Under the pieces are notes generated by a model. The model searched no databases and had not been told where the DNA came from. It worked only from the letters and a program-made list of their open reading frames with translations. From Chitinophaga eiseniae (GTDB lineage: Bacteria > Bacteroidota > Bacteroidia > Chitinophagales > Chitinophagaceae): DNA of 39,332 bases. Each line of letters opens with the position of its first letter. Position 1 is the first letter of the stretch. Positions 15,965 through 24,946 of this stretch are shown here, in pieces. The position numbers and the translations under genes are program-made. Location of the stretch: the NCBI RefSeq assembly GCF_900167135.1, contig NZ_FUWZ01000012.1, forward strand, positions 1 through 39,332, read 5' to 3'.

Positions 15965-16660
15965 ATGAAAAAGATGTCATTCATTCTTTGTGTCCTGTTG
16001 ACCACCCGTTTAATCGCAGGTGCCCAAACCCTTCAACAAGTAACAGACGCCGGAAATACCACCACTAAAGGCATCGTCATCCGGAATGCCCAGGGGCTTA
16101 ATATCGGGGTAGATGCTGCTGTTGGTTATACCGTCGGCAGCCATTTTTTGAAACCTTCCCCGAATGAGTACAGAACAGTTCGGTTTGATTGTTCTACGAC
16201 TGATGCTAACGGCGGCTGGGAATTTTATAATTCCAGTACCAACAAATCATTACTATATGTAAGACAAGGAGGTAATGTCGGTATTGGTACTGCTAATCCG
16301 CAATCCTTGCTGGCAGTAAATGGCACCATTACTGCCACCAGGGTAAGGGTAACGCAGACCGGTTGGGCCGATTTTGTATTCCAGCCAGCCTATCAGCTCC
16401 CTTCGTTAGCTGAGGTGGAAACATTTATTAAGCATAACAAACACCTGGCAGACATCCCGTCTGAAGCGGAAGTAAAGGCCAACGGCCTGGATATGGGCGA
16501 CATGCAGGCAAAACTGTTGCAGAAAATAGAGGAGCTTACCCTGTATATGATTGAGCTGAATAAAAAAGTGGAGACACAACAACAGCTTATCTCGGCACAA
16601 CAACAGCTGCTCGAAGCGCAAGGCAATGAGCTAAAGCAGTTAAAACAACATTCCCGGTAG
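15965..16660 (+). CDS. Exported surface protein with tail-fibre-like repeat and C-terminal coiled coil
   Basis: A 231-aa protein. The signal peptide (1-20) ends near IAGAQ. The middle carries the Bacteroidota motif GNVGIGTANPQSLLAVNG, found in long surface and tail-fibre-like proteins. A conserved segment follows (WADFVF, YQLPSLAEVETFIKHNKHL, DIPSEAEVKANG, MGDMQAKLLQKIEELTLYMI), and the tail is a Gln-rich coiled coil (about 185-231). In long relatives this C-terminal block probably trimerises the fibre, like an intramolecular chaperone domain, though no catalytic Ser-Lys dyad is seen here. The protein is short, so it is a minimal member of the family. It is a single-gene unit closed by a GNRA-loop terminator. 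Confidence 0.8.
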   Translation: MKKMSFILCVLLTTRLIAGAQTLQQVTDAGNTTTKGIVIRNAQGLNIGVDAAVGYTVGSHFLKPSPNEYRTVRFDCSTTDANGGWEFYNSSTNKSLLYVRQGGNVGIGTANPQSLLAVNGTITATRVRVTQTGWADFVFQPAYQLPSLAEVETFIKHNKHLADIPSEAEVKANGLDMGDMQAKLLQKIEELTLYMIELNKKVETQQQLISAQQQLLEAQGNELKQLKQHSR

Positions 16661-16677
16661 AATTTATAGGATGTACC

Positions 16678-16715
16678 CATAAAGCCGCATCATCGAAAGA
16701 TGGTGCGGCTTTATG
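16678..16715 (+). terminator. Long stem with GAAA tetraloop after the surface protein
   Basis: Bases 16678-16694 and 16699-16715 pair over 17 bp with one G-T wobble, capped by a GAAA tetraloop. It lies 17 bases after the stop. A short pyrimidine-rich stretch follows. The 3' arm also holds the -33-like TTTA of the next promoter. Confidence 0.8.
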
Positions 16716-16740
16716 CTTTAACCCTCTTTTATTACCTTTG
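16710..16740 (+). promoter_or_regulatory. Promoter of SulP gene (TTTA-19-TACCTTTG)
   Basis: TTTA (16710-16713), a spacer of exactly 19 bases and TACCTTTG (16733-16740) fit the Bacteroidota primary sigma consensus with one mismatch in the -33 box. The ATG follows 26 bases later. Confidence 0.65.
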
Positions 16741-16766
16741 CCTGCTTCTAATCATTTAAATTAAAT

Positions 16767-18305
16767 ATGAAGGCTTATCTGAACCTGTTCGACTTTTCGC
16801 AAAAAGTGAACTACAAGACCGAAGTCCTGGCAGGACTTACCGTAGCCATGACGATGATCCCCGAGTCTTTGTCCTTCGCCATTTTAGCAGGATTGTCGCC
16901 TTTAACAGGCTTGTACGCAGCATTTTTGATGGGCCTGATCACCGCTGTATTAGGCGGCCGGCCCGGGATGGTGTCCGGCGGTGCAGGCGCTACTGTAGTG
17001 GTGCTGATCGCCCTGATGCAGTCGCATGGAGTGGAGTATGTGTTTGCCGCCGTTGCATTGGCGGGACTTATCCAGATAACGGTTGGCATATTCAGGCTGG
17101 GTAAATTCATCCGCCTGGTACCTCAACCGGTGATGTACGGCTTTGTAAATGGTCTGGCCATCATCATCTTCATGGCGCAGGTGCAACAGTTTAAAGTCCC
17201 TGGCAGTAACGGAACTGAATGGTTGAGCGGTTCGGCGCTTTGGGTCATGGCGGGACTGGTGGCCTTAACCATATTGATCGTAATCACTTTCCAGCGGATC
17301 ACAAAGGCAGTACCGGCGTCGCTGGTTGCGATCATCGTGGTTTTTCTTATTGTATTGGGACTGGGCATAGACACGAAAACAGTTAAAGACATTGCCTCTG
17401 TGAGCGGCGGCTTTCCTCCGTTCCATGTACCGTCTGTGCCATTCAGTGTTGACACCCTTCAAACGATTTTTCCCTATTCTCTGGTAATGGCCGGTGTCGG
17501 TCTTATCGAAAGCCTGCTCACCCTGAACGTGGTAGATGAAATTACCGGTACCAAAGGAAAGGGTAATAAAGAAGCGGTGGCGCAGGGAACTGCCAACATA
17601 GTCAACGGATTTTTTACCGGGATGGGCGGTTGTGCCATGATCGCGCAATCTTTCGTTAACCTGTCAGCCGGTTCCAGGGCGCGGCTGTCCGGTATTATCG
17701 CGGCGTTGACCATTCTCCTGATCATCCTCTTTGGTGCGCCTGTCATCGAGCGTGTACCCATGGCGGCGCTGGTAGGTGTTATGATGATGGTGGCGGTCGG
17801 AACGTTTGAGTGGACCAGCCTGCGTGTCATCAACAAAATGCCGCGGCATGATGTGGCAGTAGGCATTTTGGTAGCTGGTATTACGGTGTGGTTGCACAAC
17901 CTGGCCCTGGCGGTATTGATCGGGGTAGTCATTTCTGCATTGGTGTTCGCCTGGGAGAGCGCCAAAAGAATACGCGCCCGGAAATATGTGGACGATAAAG
18001 GGGTGAAGTACTATGAAATATACGGACCGCTCTTTTTCGGTTCTGTGACTGCCTTTAATGAGAAATTTGATGTAAGCGGCGACCCGGCTGAGGTTGTTAT
18101 AGACTTCAAAGATAGCAGGGTAGCCGATATGAGCGGCATCGACGCGCTCCATAAACTGACAGAACGCTACAAACGCGCCGGCAAGACGCTGCGTCTCCGG
18201 CATTTGAGCGAAGACTGCAAACTACTTCTTAAAAACGCTTCTTCCCTGATAGAGGTCAATGTACTGGAAGATCCCAGCTACCGCGTGGCTACCGACAAGG
18301 CGTAA
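16767..18305 (+). CDS. SulP family anion transporter with STAS domain
   Basis: A 512-aa inner-membrane transporter. The first 400 residues or so contain 10-14 hydrophobic segments with family motifs such as AGLTVAMTMIPESLSFAILA near the start (the SulP signature region) and GLIESLLTLNVVDEITGTKG. A cytosolic STAS domain (about 430-505) follows, with VVIDFKDSRVADMSGIDAL, where the conserved Ser of DxSG is present. SulP proteins move sulfate, bicarbonate or dicarboxylates, often with sodium or protons. The substrate cannot be fixed from sequence. No carbonic anhydrase or sulfur-assimilation gene is adjacent, and the APS kinase in this window is 19 kb away. It is a single-gene unit with its own promoter, meeting the convergent terpene synthase with only 3 bases between. 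Confidence 0.95.
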   Translation: MKAYLNLFDFSQKVNYKTEVLAGLTVAMTMIPESLSFAILAGLSPLTGLYAAFLMGLITAVLGGRPGMVSGGAGATVVVLIALMQSHGVEYVFAAVALAGLIQITVGIFRLGKFIRLVPQPVMYGFVNGLAIIIFMAQVQQFKVPGSNGTEWLSGSALWVMAGLVALTILIVITFQRITKAVPASLVAIIVVFLIVLGLGIDTKTVKDIASVSGGFPPFHVPSVPFSVDTLQTIFPYSLVMAGVGLIESLLTLNVVDEITGTKGKGNKEAVAQGTANIVNGFFTGMGGCAMIAQSFVNLSAGSRARLSGIIAALTILLIILFGAPVIERVPMAALVGVMMMVAVGTFEWTSLRVINKMPRHDVAVGILVAGITVWLHNLALAVLIGVVISALVFAWESAKRIRARKYVDDKGVKYYEIYGPLFFGSVTAFNEKFDVSGDPAEVVIDFKDSRVADMSGIDALHKLTERYKRAGKTLRLRHLSEDCKLLLKNASSLIEVNVLEDPSYRVATDKA

Positions 18306-18308
18306 CCT

Positions 18309-19322
18309 TCAGTGCCGGCTGGTAAATTCACCCTCCACATAACCACCCGGCACGTAGCGCGTGGTATCGTGGGTGTGCCAGGCGTAAACACCCGCCACCA
18401 TGATGCCCAGGTCCTGCACATAGTTACAGGCCGTTTTCTGCCAGTCGCCAAAAAAAGGGAGCCGTTGCTGTAGCAGCATAAATTCTTTCAGGTAGCTGTC
18501 GTGCACTGCCAGCGCCATCCTGTAAGCCTCTTCCAGTGGCACCTTATGTGCATGCTCCATCACCTTTACCAGGTTCATGACATCTCCTTCCCGGCTCAGT
18601 TCTTTCGGCAGGGAAATAATATCATTGTGAATGCCTATCATACGCGAGCAGAGGGCATGCAGCCGCAGGATGTGCGGATGTTCCAGCACATCGTCCGGTA
18701 GCTGGCGATAGTTTTTTTGCATGGCGGCATATTTACAAAAAGGCAGCCCTCCGGCTGTTTGTTCCCTGATGAGCGTATAGACTTCAAATGGAGGAGGAGT
18801 GTCTGGCCTGTTATAAGGCCTTTCATCACGGTATCCCACCAGCATATCGTGTATAGAAGCGGTAAATTTATGATAGTGCCGTTCCGGCATGGCGCAGGCA
18901 AGGGCCTCCTGCCGCAGCGCCCACCACGGGCGGTAGAGGCCATCTCCCCTGGGTTCTCGGGTATCTTCTCCGGTCAGCAAGGCGGTAATCCGTTGTTGAA
19001 TCTCCTCCATTTCTGCAAGGGAGCAGCGGTCCAGGTAATCGTCTATCATAGCGCCGTTAGCCGTGAAGTTAGCCACAGGGCGCAGTTCTGCCAGCGAGTT
19101 TAAAAAAGGGAGGCCGCGTGCGGCGAGGTCAGTGAAATGGTGCCGTTTGTGTTTTTCGCGGGCCGCTTCACTGTGAAAAGTATATTCCCGGTCAATCATG
19201 GCGTAGTATTCTTCCCTTTGTTGCTGGTAGTCAGGATGGATGAAGTCGGGAAAAGGGTAGTGAGGCTTCGGCAGGTATGGCCACTGTGTATACAGATGGA
19301 CTACAGTATTTTCCTTTGACAT
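18309..19322 (-). CDS. Class I terpene synthase (fourth, separate from the operon)
   Basis: A 337-aa class I terpene cyclase. The frame is open for 91 codons upstream, but the ATG at 19322 gives the family length and places the HYPFPDF segment near residue 21, as in its relatives. Motifs: MIDDYLD (Asp94, Asp95, Asp98, a true DDxxD); sensor Arg186, 47 residues before Asn233, one more than usual because of a single insertion before the LPDD turn; NSE triad NDIISLPKE (Asn233, Ser237, Glu241); RY pair Arg322-Tyr323 in TTRYVPGG. All metal and diphosphate ligands are present, so activity is expected. It is transcribed alone, divergent from the chitinase across a 261-base gap with no clear promoter boxes. 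Confidence 0.94.
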   Translation of the reverse strand: MSKENTVVHLYTQWPYLPKPHYPFPDFIHPDYQQQREEYYAMIDREYTFHSEAAREKHKRHHFTDLAARGLPFLNSLAELRPVANFTANGAMIDDYLDRCSLAEMEEIQQRITALLTGEDTREPRGDGLYRPWWALRQEALACAMPERHYHKFTASIHDMLVGYRDERPYNRPDTPPPFEVYTLIREQTAGGLPFCKYAAMQKNYRQLPDDVLEHPHILRLHALCSRMIGIHNDIISLPKELSREGDVMNLVKVMEHAHKVPLEEAYRMALAVHDSYLKEFMLLQQRLPFFGDWQKTACNYVQDLGIMVAGVYAWHTHDTTRYVPGGYVEGEFTSRH

Positions 19323-19583
19323 GGCTAAAATTATTATGGTTATCTGGTGAGGTGTGGTTTTCCGGGATAAAACTAAAATGCTCCACTGCGATGATATGAC
19401 AGTGGGTTGGCGGCCGTAAATGATTATCGGTTGCATTTTGAAACCATAGCAGCGTAATAGCCTTTGCGCTGCAGTCTCCGGTATATTTTCGATAAGTTGC
19501 CCACGGTAGCGGGTCTGCTGTATTGTAGCAACGAGGGGTTGTAGCTTGCCTGCCATTTTCCCACTCTTCAAATTTAGCTGGTT

Positions 19584-21602
19584 ATGAAAATCCACCCTCT
19601 GATTACTACTGTAGTCCTATGCCTTTTATGCTGGTCGCGTACTACCGCCAGCCCTGAGGCCGCAAATCCCGGGAGCGCACCGTCTGTCGCTGACACATCT
19701 GTTTCTTCACTGATCAGCAGTGCCGAATGGGATGTACTGTTTCCGCACCGTTTTAATCCGGACGACCGCACCGGCGCAGGAACGCTGCCCACGAGTCCGG
19801 CAAAGGATTTCTATTCCTACAACAACTTCGTGGAGGCGGTACGGCGCATGTCCAACATTAAAGTACTGCTGGAAAGACGCTGTGGTACCGATTACTACCG
19901 GATCACCCGTACCGACAAGACCACCGGGGCGACCACCGTCATCCGGACCGATCCCGGCTTCAACGATCCCACCTGGAGCGGGCTCGCCATTATCACACAG
20001 GTGCTCGACTATGGCACCTTCGCTGCCGAAGGCGATATCAATGCCCGGAAAAGGGAGCTGGTCGCCTTTCTGGCCAACATCTCCCAGGAAACGACCGGCG
20101 GCTGGCCCACGGCGCCAGGCGGTCAATATGCCTGGGGACTGTATTTCCGGGAGGAACAAGGCTACGAAGGGACAAGTAATATCGGTTACCGGGACGAGAC
20201 CAATACCATATATCCTCCCGCGCCGGGGAAGTCCTATCATGGCAGAGGCCCCATCCAACTCAGTTACAACTACAACTATGGCCAGGCCAGCGAACTGATC
20301 TTTGGAGATAAAAACGTATTGCTGGCCAACCCGGAAAAAGTGATACAGGACGGCGCGATTGCCTTCGAAACCGGACTCTGGTTCTGGATGGCGCCGCAGT
20401 ATCCCAAACCGTCCTGCCATGATGTGATGATCCCAGGCAAGTGGACGCCCACGCCAGCGCAACAGGCGGCCGGCATCCGCCCGGGTTTCGGCGCCACCGT
20501 CAACATTATTAACGGTGGTATTGAATGCGGCAGCGGGCAGGAAAATACCAAAGTGCTGAGCCGTATCGCACACTATCAGCGTTATGCTACCATCAAACAG
20601 GTAAGCCTCGAGCTGAACGGCGGCAACAATACCGCTAACTGCGGATGCGCCAATATGTCCAGATTCACCGTCGACAACGGGGAATGCGCCAGCCTTACAT
20701 CCATTCGTTTCCTGCAACCCGCCAACGGTATCCTTTCTACCACCTCGTTAAGCCCCGTTACCCTGTCCGTCACTAAAAATGATCCCCGCCAGGAGATCAG
20801 CAAAATCCAGATCGTGGTCAACGGTCAGCTTTTTAATGACTCCGTAATACAATGGACACCGCCGGCGTATAATAAATTCACCGCCACCGCACGGGGGATA
20901 CGGGCCGGTATGGACACTGTTTCCACCACCGTAAGTTTCGCGGTATGGAACAGCCGCACTTTTGAAGGCTGCGCTAATCTCCCCCAGTGGCAGGCCTCCC
21001 AGAATTACACCACCGCCGGAAATATCGTCCTGTACAACAATAACATTTACCGCAACAAATGGTGGGCCGGCAGTGCCAGCGTCCCCGGCAGCAGCGATAC
21101 CTGGGAGCTGCTGGGCGCCTGTTCCAACGGCCCCCGGCCCGATACCGGCTGCGGGGGCATCGCCGAATGGATATCCTCCAAAGCCTACGCAGCCGGCGAC
21201 CAGGCCGTCTATAAAAAGAAAATCTATAAGGCCAACTGGTGGACGCAGAACAATCCTCCTGATCTGAACAGCGGCGCCGGAAAACCATGGACATACGTTC
21301 GGGATTGCGGCAGCACCCTCGCCGGCATGAAGACGGTCGCCAACGCCACCGTATATCCCAACCCGGTAACAGGCAACACCATGAACGTCCGGTTCTCCGT
21401 ACCGGCAGGAGGAAAGTGTTATCTGTCCATCCTCCATAGTACAACCTTACAACGTATGAAACAGGTGTATTATGAAGCGGCTCATGACGGCGTTCATACC
21501 GTGCAACTGGATGTCAGCCGCCTGCCGGCCGGCACGTGGATACTTCAGATCAATGGAGCCGGAGCCGGCAAAAGCAGCGCCGTTACTTTCATAAAAAACT
21601 AA
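19584..21602 (+). CDS. Secreted GH19 chitinase with two CBM5/12-like modules and T9SS sorting tail
   Basis: A 672-aa exported enzyme that hydrolyses chitin by inversion. The signal peptide is about 1-22. The GH19 catalytic domain (about 40-360) has the acid Glu169 in SQETTGGW, the signature YHGRGPIQLSYNYNYG near 218-233, and VNIINGGIECGSG. A linker domain (about 370-455, Ig-like) is followed by two Cys-flanked carbohydrate-binding modules: CANLPQW...NKWWAG...LLGAC (about 463-512) and CGGIAEW...ANWWTQ...YVRDC (about 523-575). Both have the paired Trp typical of CBM5/12. The last 80 residues or so (VYPNPVTGN to the end) are a type A C-terminal domain for type IX secretion, which carries the enzyme through the outer membrane. 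Codons are richer in C-ending forms than in the neighbours, consistent with high expression. Confidence 0.95.
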   Translation: MKIHPLITTVVLCLLCWSRTTASPEAANPGSAPSVADTSVSSLISSAEWDVLFPHRFNPDDRTGAGTLPTSPAKDFYSYNNFVEAVRRMSNIKVLLERRCGTDYYRITRTDKTTGATTVIRTDPGFNDPTWSGLAIITQVLDYGTFAAEGDINARKRELVAFLANISQETTGGWPTAPGGQYAWGLYFREEQGYEGTSNIGYRDETNTIYPPAPGKSYHGRGPIQLSYNYNYGQASELIFGDKNVLLANPEKVIQDGAIAFETGLWFWMAPQYPKPSCHDVMIPGKWTPTPAQQAAGIRPGFGATVNIINGGIECGSGQENTKVLSRIAHYQRYATIKQVSLELNGGNNTANCGCANMSRFTVDNGECASLTSIRFLQPANGILSTTSLSPVTLSVTKNDPRQEISKIQIVVNGQLFNDSVIQWTPPAYNKFTATARGIRAGMDTVSTTVSFAVWNSRTFEGCANLPQWQASQNYTTAGNIVLYNNNIYRNKWWAGSASVPGSSDTWELLGACSNGPRPDTGCGGIAEWISSKAYAAGDQAVYKKKIYKANWWTQNNPPDLNSGAGKPWTYVRDCGSTLAGMKTVANATVYPNPVTGNTMNVRFSVPAGGKCYLSILHSTTLQRMKQVYYEAAHDGVHTVQLDVSRLPAGTWILQINGAGAGKSSAVTFIKN

Positions 21603-21620
21603 TTCCTGCGAAACCACTGA

Positions 21621-21680
21621 CAGCCCTGCATTCCGTCAATACCTCCGGGTAAGGCGGATGTGCAGGGCTGCCTGCTTTTA
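21621..21680 (+). terminator. Terminator-like hairpin after the chitinase
   Basis: CAGCCCTGCA (21621-21630) and TGCAGGGCTG (21661-21670) form a perfect 10-bp stem, with partial extension inside (TTCCG/CGGAT), followed by CCTGCTTTTA. It starts 19 bases after the chitinase stop. Confidence 0.7.
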
Positions 21681-21799
21681 ACACTCGCTCCGCCAGAAAA
21701 AAATACATGCGTTGTTGCCTGTTAACTCCTCTGAATGCTGTATTATTGCAGTGATATCATATACCTGCAACCAATACCCCGAAAATCAACCATATATCT

Positions 21800-22573
21800 A
21801 TGGCGCCATCAGATTATTACCTTACGGCCAGAAAATTCTGGCAAACGGTTACTGACAGAGATGTACATGTATCCGAATCGCAGCTGCAACTACAACTGGA
21901 TGCACAAAAACAGTTGTTTAATATCTTCCAGGCAGGCAATTTCTATTACATCATATTCAACATGTATAAAAGCGAGTTGGATTTTGTGGATAGTAATATC
22001 ACCCGTGTGCTCGGCTACGCTCCTGAGGAGTTTAACATCGCTTTTCTCATGGAGAATATCCACCCGGAAGACAAACCGTACTTCCTGAACTTTGAATACC
22101 GGGTGGTGGAGTTTTTTAAAGCATTGCCCTTTGAAAAGGTAATAAAGTACAAAGTGCAGTACGATATCCGCATCAGGAACAAATGGAATAAATACCAACG
22201 GCTGCTGCATCAGGCGGTACAACTTGATTACGACGAAAAAAACTATTATCGCACCCTGAGCCTGCACACCGATATCACGCATATCAAACCGGAAGGTGTC
22301 CCCAGCTTTTCACTCATCGGACTGGATGATGAACCATCTTACTACAACATCCAGGACGCCAACGTCATCAGCCGGTCGTTTGACCTTTTTACCAAAAGAG
22401 AACGCGAGATCCTGAAGTGTATCGTTGAAGGCAAAAGCAGCAAAGAAATAGCCGATCAGTTATATATCAGTCTGCATACCGTAAACGCGCACCGGAAGAA
22501 TCTTCTTTCCAAAGCCGCCGTAAAAACCCCCGTTGAACTGGTCAGAATGGCCCTCAGGGAAGGCTGGGTATAA
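21800..22573 (+). CDS. PAS - LuxR-type transcriptional regulator
   Basis: A 257-aa cytosolic regulator. The N-terminal two thirds (about 35-175) is a PAS-like sensor domain with DFVDSNITRVLGYAPEEF, then NIHPEDKPYF, typical of PAS/PAC folds. The C-terminal GerE/LuxR helix-turn-helix (about 195-257) contains LFTKREREILKCIVEGKSS and KEIADQLYISLHTVNAHRK, with the recognition helix in the second. There is no receiver domain or N-acyl-homoserine-lactone domain, so the signal is probably a small ligand or redox state sensed by PAS. It lies between the chitinase and the exported-protein operon, both on the same strand, and could control either. That is inference only. Confidence 0.9.
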   Translation: MAPSDYYLTARKFWQTVTDRDVHVSESQLQLQLDAQKQLFNIFQAGNFYYIIFNMYKSELDFVDSNITRVLGYAPEEFNIAFLMENIHPEDKPYFLNFEYRVVEFFKALPFEKVIKYKVQYDIRIRNKWNKYQRLLHQAVQLDYDEKNYYRTLSLHTDITHIKPEGVPSFSLIGLDDEPSYYNIQDANVISRSFDLFTKREREILKCIVEGKSSKEIADQLYISLHTVNAHRKNLLSKAAVKTPVELVRMALREGWV

Positions 22574-22594
22574 CAGGTAGTGATTTACTTAAAA

Positions 22595-22618
22595 AAAATA
22601 GCTAGTCCTGGCTATTTT
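22595..22618. terminator. A/T-flanked hairpin after the LuxR gene
   Basis: AAAATAGC (22595-22602) and GCTATTTT (22611-22618) pair perfectly with an 8-base loop. An A-run precedes it and a T-run ends it, so it could terminate on either strand. It starts 22 bases past the regulator stop. Confidence 0.55.
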
Positions 22619-22645
22619 CCGGCGTGCCGTTACGTGATAACTTTG
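22615..22645 (+). promoter_or_regulatory. Candidate promoter of the exported-protein operon (TTTT-19-TAACTTTG)
   Basis: TTTT (22615-22618), a 19-base spacer and TAACTTTG (22638-22645) nearly fit the TTTG/TAnnTTTG consensus. The -7 box overlaps a small dyad, CTTTGtatCAAAG (22641-22653), that could bind a regulator. The chosen ATG is about 127 bases downstream. Confidence 0.5.
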
Positions 22646-22772
22646 TATCAAAGCGAGTCAACCTACAGTTCGGGATGTATCAACCGTGATCATATACTTA
22701 TGGACAGACTACTTTCGGGCCCCAAAGGGCAGGAGCTTTCCTGTAGCCACTAACGACAAAACTTCCAAAAAA

Positions 22773-24923
22773 ATGATAAGATTTCTACTCATTGCAGCGC
22801 TGCTTGCGATCAATACTTCCGTGTGCCACGGCCAGCTGAGCGTATACTTTTGTTATGAAACACGGCAGATGGGCTGGGCGGTCGGATACGACAACTATAA
22901 TAGCGTAAGGGATAATGAGGCCTATCAGCACTGTCTGCAACGGGGAGGCAAGTATCCGAAGCTGGAATATACGAGGAGCGTTTATGGCTGTTATGCCGTG
23001 GTGTCGGCAATAGATACCGGCGGTCACAGAACAGGAGGTTGGGCTTCCGGAGCGGCCAGCGAGGCCGAAGCGATCAACGTAGCAAAGAACGCGGCCAGAA
23101 GCAGAGCGGCCGTCGAAAACTCCTTCACTGTGCTGGCCGTCGGATGTATTACCCAGCCACCCAAAATAGAACCCCAATGGGGGGAGTGGCATTCGGAAGC
23201 CTGCGCCTACCTGGAATACAGGATCAAAACCCTCGAAGGGTACGACTGGAATTACCAGGTACATTCATATTTCCAGGTGCGCTCAAAGTTTAAGATGCCT
23301 GTCACCTTTATTTTTCAGTTGCTGGATAAAGACGGGAAGGTGCATTTTGGGGACCTGCACCAGGTACAGCCAGGAGAGACCATAGATTTTGTGCATAAAA
23401 TGAAGGGAAGGATTATTAAAAGTATAAGGATCGCGGAACTCAAAAATGCCAAAAACAATAAGTCGATCAACTGCGACGATGCTGATGGCGGTAAGACCGC
23501 TGGCAACAATAACAACAAAGAAACCCTGCGGCAACTGATCGCTGAATTTGACAACCTCAATGCCCAGCTCCCGAACAGCCCCGCCAAAACAACTATCTTC
23601 AACAATACGGCTACGGTATTGATGGGAAAAGAAGACGACAATTACAAGATCAGTGTCCTGAAAGACGCCATCAGCCGGTTAAGAAGCCTACCCGGTCAGC
23701 AGGGAAGCCAGGCAGTCAATAAACCTGACTTGTCAGCCGGTATCAATGAACTGTCGCAGAAGGAAATCGCCCTGATCAACGATATCCGGGCAATAGAGCC
23801 TAATGCCAGTGTGCGTGCATGGGACGGCAACGGGAATGACAACGCGGAGTTCATGCTGCAAAAGAAAAAGGAGAACGTGGCTTACCTGGAAAACTATCTC
23901 GGTAAACTGGAATCAAAAGCAGCACAGGAAAAGGCCATAAAGGAAAAGCAAAAGACAGTGTTCAACAGTCTGATGCAAAATGGCAACGAGGCCATGACCA
24001 GCAAGGACTACGCCCGTGCAATGAGCAACTACCAGGCAGCCATGAGCAGCACTACCGATGTCAACGACCAAAATGCCGCGAGGGAAAGATACCATGCGGC
24101 CATGGAAGCGAAGAAAACCGCGGACCGGGAGGTCAGGGTAGCGGAAGCCCACAAAACAGACAATGAAGAAAATGCGCTCTATACCACTGCTGCCGCATCT
24201 GCCGCGGGTTACATGGCCCTGCTGAAAGATCGCTACAGCAGCCGGCCGTTTGCCGCCAAGTTCCTGCTGGGCTTGGGATACGAACACTCACCCATACTGA
24301 GCAACGGGACGGACAAGTCTTACATCGAAGAGCGCCATCTCTTCACCCTTCATACAGGTTTTAACCTGGGATTTTTCAACAACCGGCCGGTATCATTTTA
24401 TGTAAAACCACAGCTCAACATGGGGATGAGCGCTTTCTCGACCGGTATCAGCGGCGGTTATGCCAGCTACGGCGCCACAGCGGTATTGCAGCTGGCTGCC
24501 AGAAAGCATTCCAAATTTAACGTGTTTGCGGAAGGCGGCTGGTTTAAACACAGCGGTACCTTTAAATATGATGCCGATGCCCGTAACAATACCGCCACCG
24601 ACGATGTCAGGGAAGGCAATATGAGTTTTTCCCGGTTGTTGTACGGCGGCGGAATGATGCTGAGATGGATTGATAAATCGGCTGGCAAGGAAACCTATCT
24701 GCGCCCCGCTGTTTATCTGGAAAAACCATCGTTCTTTACAGACGGCACCAAACCCCTGCTGAGCATGAACTTCCAGGTATACATATACAGCGCCATCCTG
24801 CTGGATTTCACCTATACGCCCAATACCTATGTTGCCGGTGAGTTACACCATCCGGTAACGCTGGAGCGGAAAAACGTGAACGCCTATAGCTTTAAAATTA
24901 TCAGGCAGGGCAGATTAAATTAA
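22773..24923 (+). CDS. Large exported protein: DUF4189-like N-terminus, coiled coil, beta-rich C-terminus
   Basis: A 716-aa protein. The ATG at 22773 is preferred because it gives an immediate signal peptide (MIRFLLIAALLAINTSVCHGQ). Residues about 22-120 contain Cys and Gly-Trp repeats (ETRQMGWAVGYDNYN, AYQHCLQRGGKY) that look like DUF4189. A central part (about 240-490) is highly charged, helical and Asn/Lys-rich, with a possible TPR-like EAMTSKDYARAMSNYQAAM. The last 200 residues or so have alternating strands (FLLGLGYEHSP, VSFYVKPQLNMGMSAF, FNVFAEGGWF) and suggest an outer-membrane beta-barrel or sandwich. It starts a two-gene operon with a lipoprotein 23 bases downstream. The function is unknown. 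It may be an envelope assembly or binding protein under the preceding PAS-LuxR regulator. Confidence 0.75.
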   Translation: MIRFLLIAALLAINTSVCHGQLSVYFCYETRQMGWAVGYDNYNSVRDNEAYQHCLQRGGKYPKLEYTRSVYGCYAVVSAIDTGGHRTGGWASGAASEAEAINVAKNAARSRAAVENSFTVLAVGCITQPPKIEPQWGEWHSEACAYLEYRIKTLEGYDWNYQVHSYFQVRSKFKMPVTFIFQLLDKDGKVHFGDLHQVQPGETIDFVHKMKGRIIKSIRIAELKNAKNNKSINCDDADGGKTAGNNNNKETLRQLIAEFDNLNAQLPNSPAKTTIFNNTATVLMGKEDDNYKISVLKDAISRLRSLPGQQGSQAVNKPDLSAGINELSQKEIALINDIRAIEPNASVRAWDGNGNDNAEFMLQKKKENVAYLENYLGKLESKAAQEKAIKEKQKTVFNSLMQNGNEAMTSKDYARAMSNYQAAMSSTTDVNDQNAARERYHAAMEAKKTADREVRVAEAHKTDNEENALYTTAAASAAGYMALLKDRYSSRPFAAKFLLGLGYEHSPILSNGTDKSYIEERHLFTLHTGFNLGFFNNRPVSFYVKPQLNMGMSAFSTGISGGYASYGATAVLQLAARKHSKFNVFAEGGWFKHSGTFKYDADARNNTATDDVREGNMSFSRLLYGGGMMLRWIDKSAGKETYLRPAVYLEKPSFFTDGTKPLLSMNFQVYIYSAILLDFTYTPNTYVAGELHHPVTLERKNVNAYSFKIIRQGRLN

Positions 24924-24946
24924 TCACATCCGACAAAAACTAAAAA

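Noticed and set aside
19323..19595. N-terminal extension of the fourth terpene synthase by 91 codons
   Set aside because: It would give a length unlike all relatives, has no recognisable targeting or domain content, and would overlap the chitinase start.
19707..20717. Long minus-strand frame of 336 codons inside the chitinase
   Set aside because: It lies entirely opposite a clear GH19 gene and is composed of low-information Gly/Val-rich sequence caused by the biased codons of the real gene.
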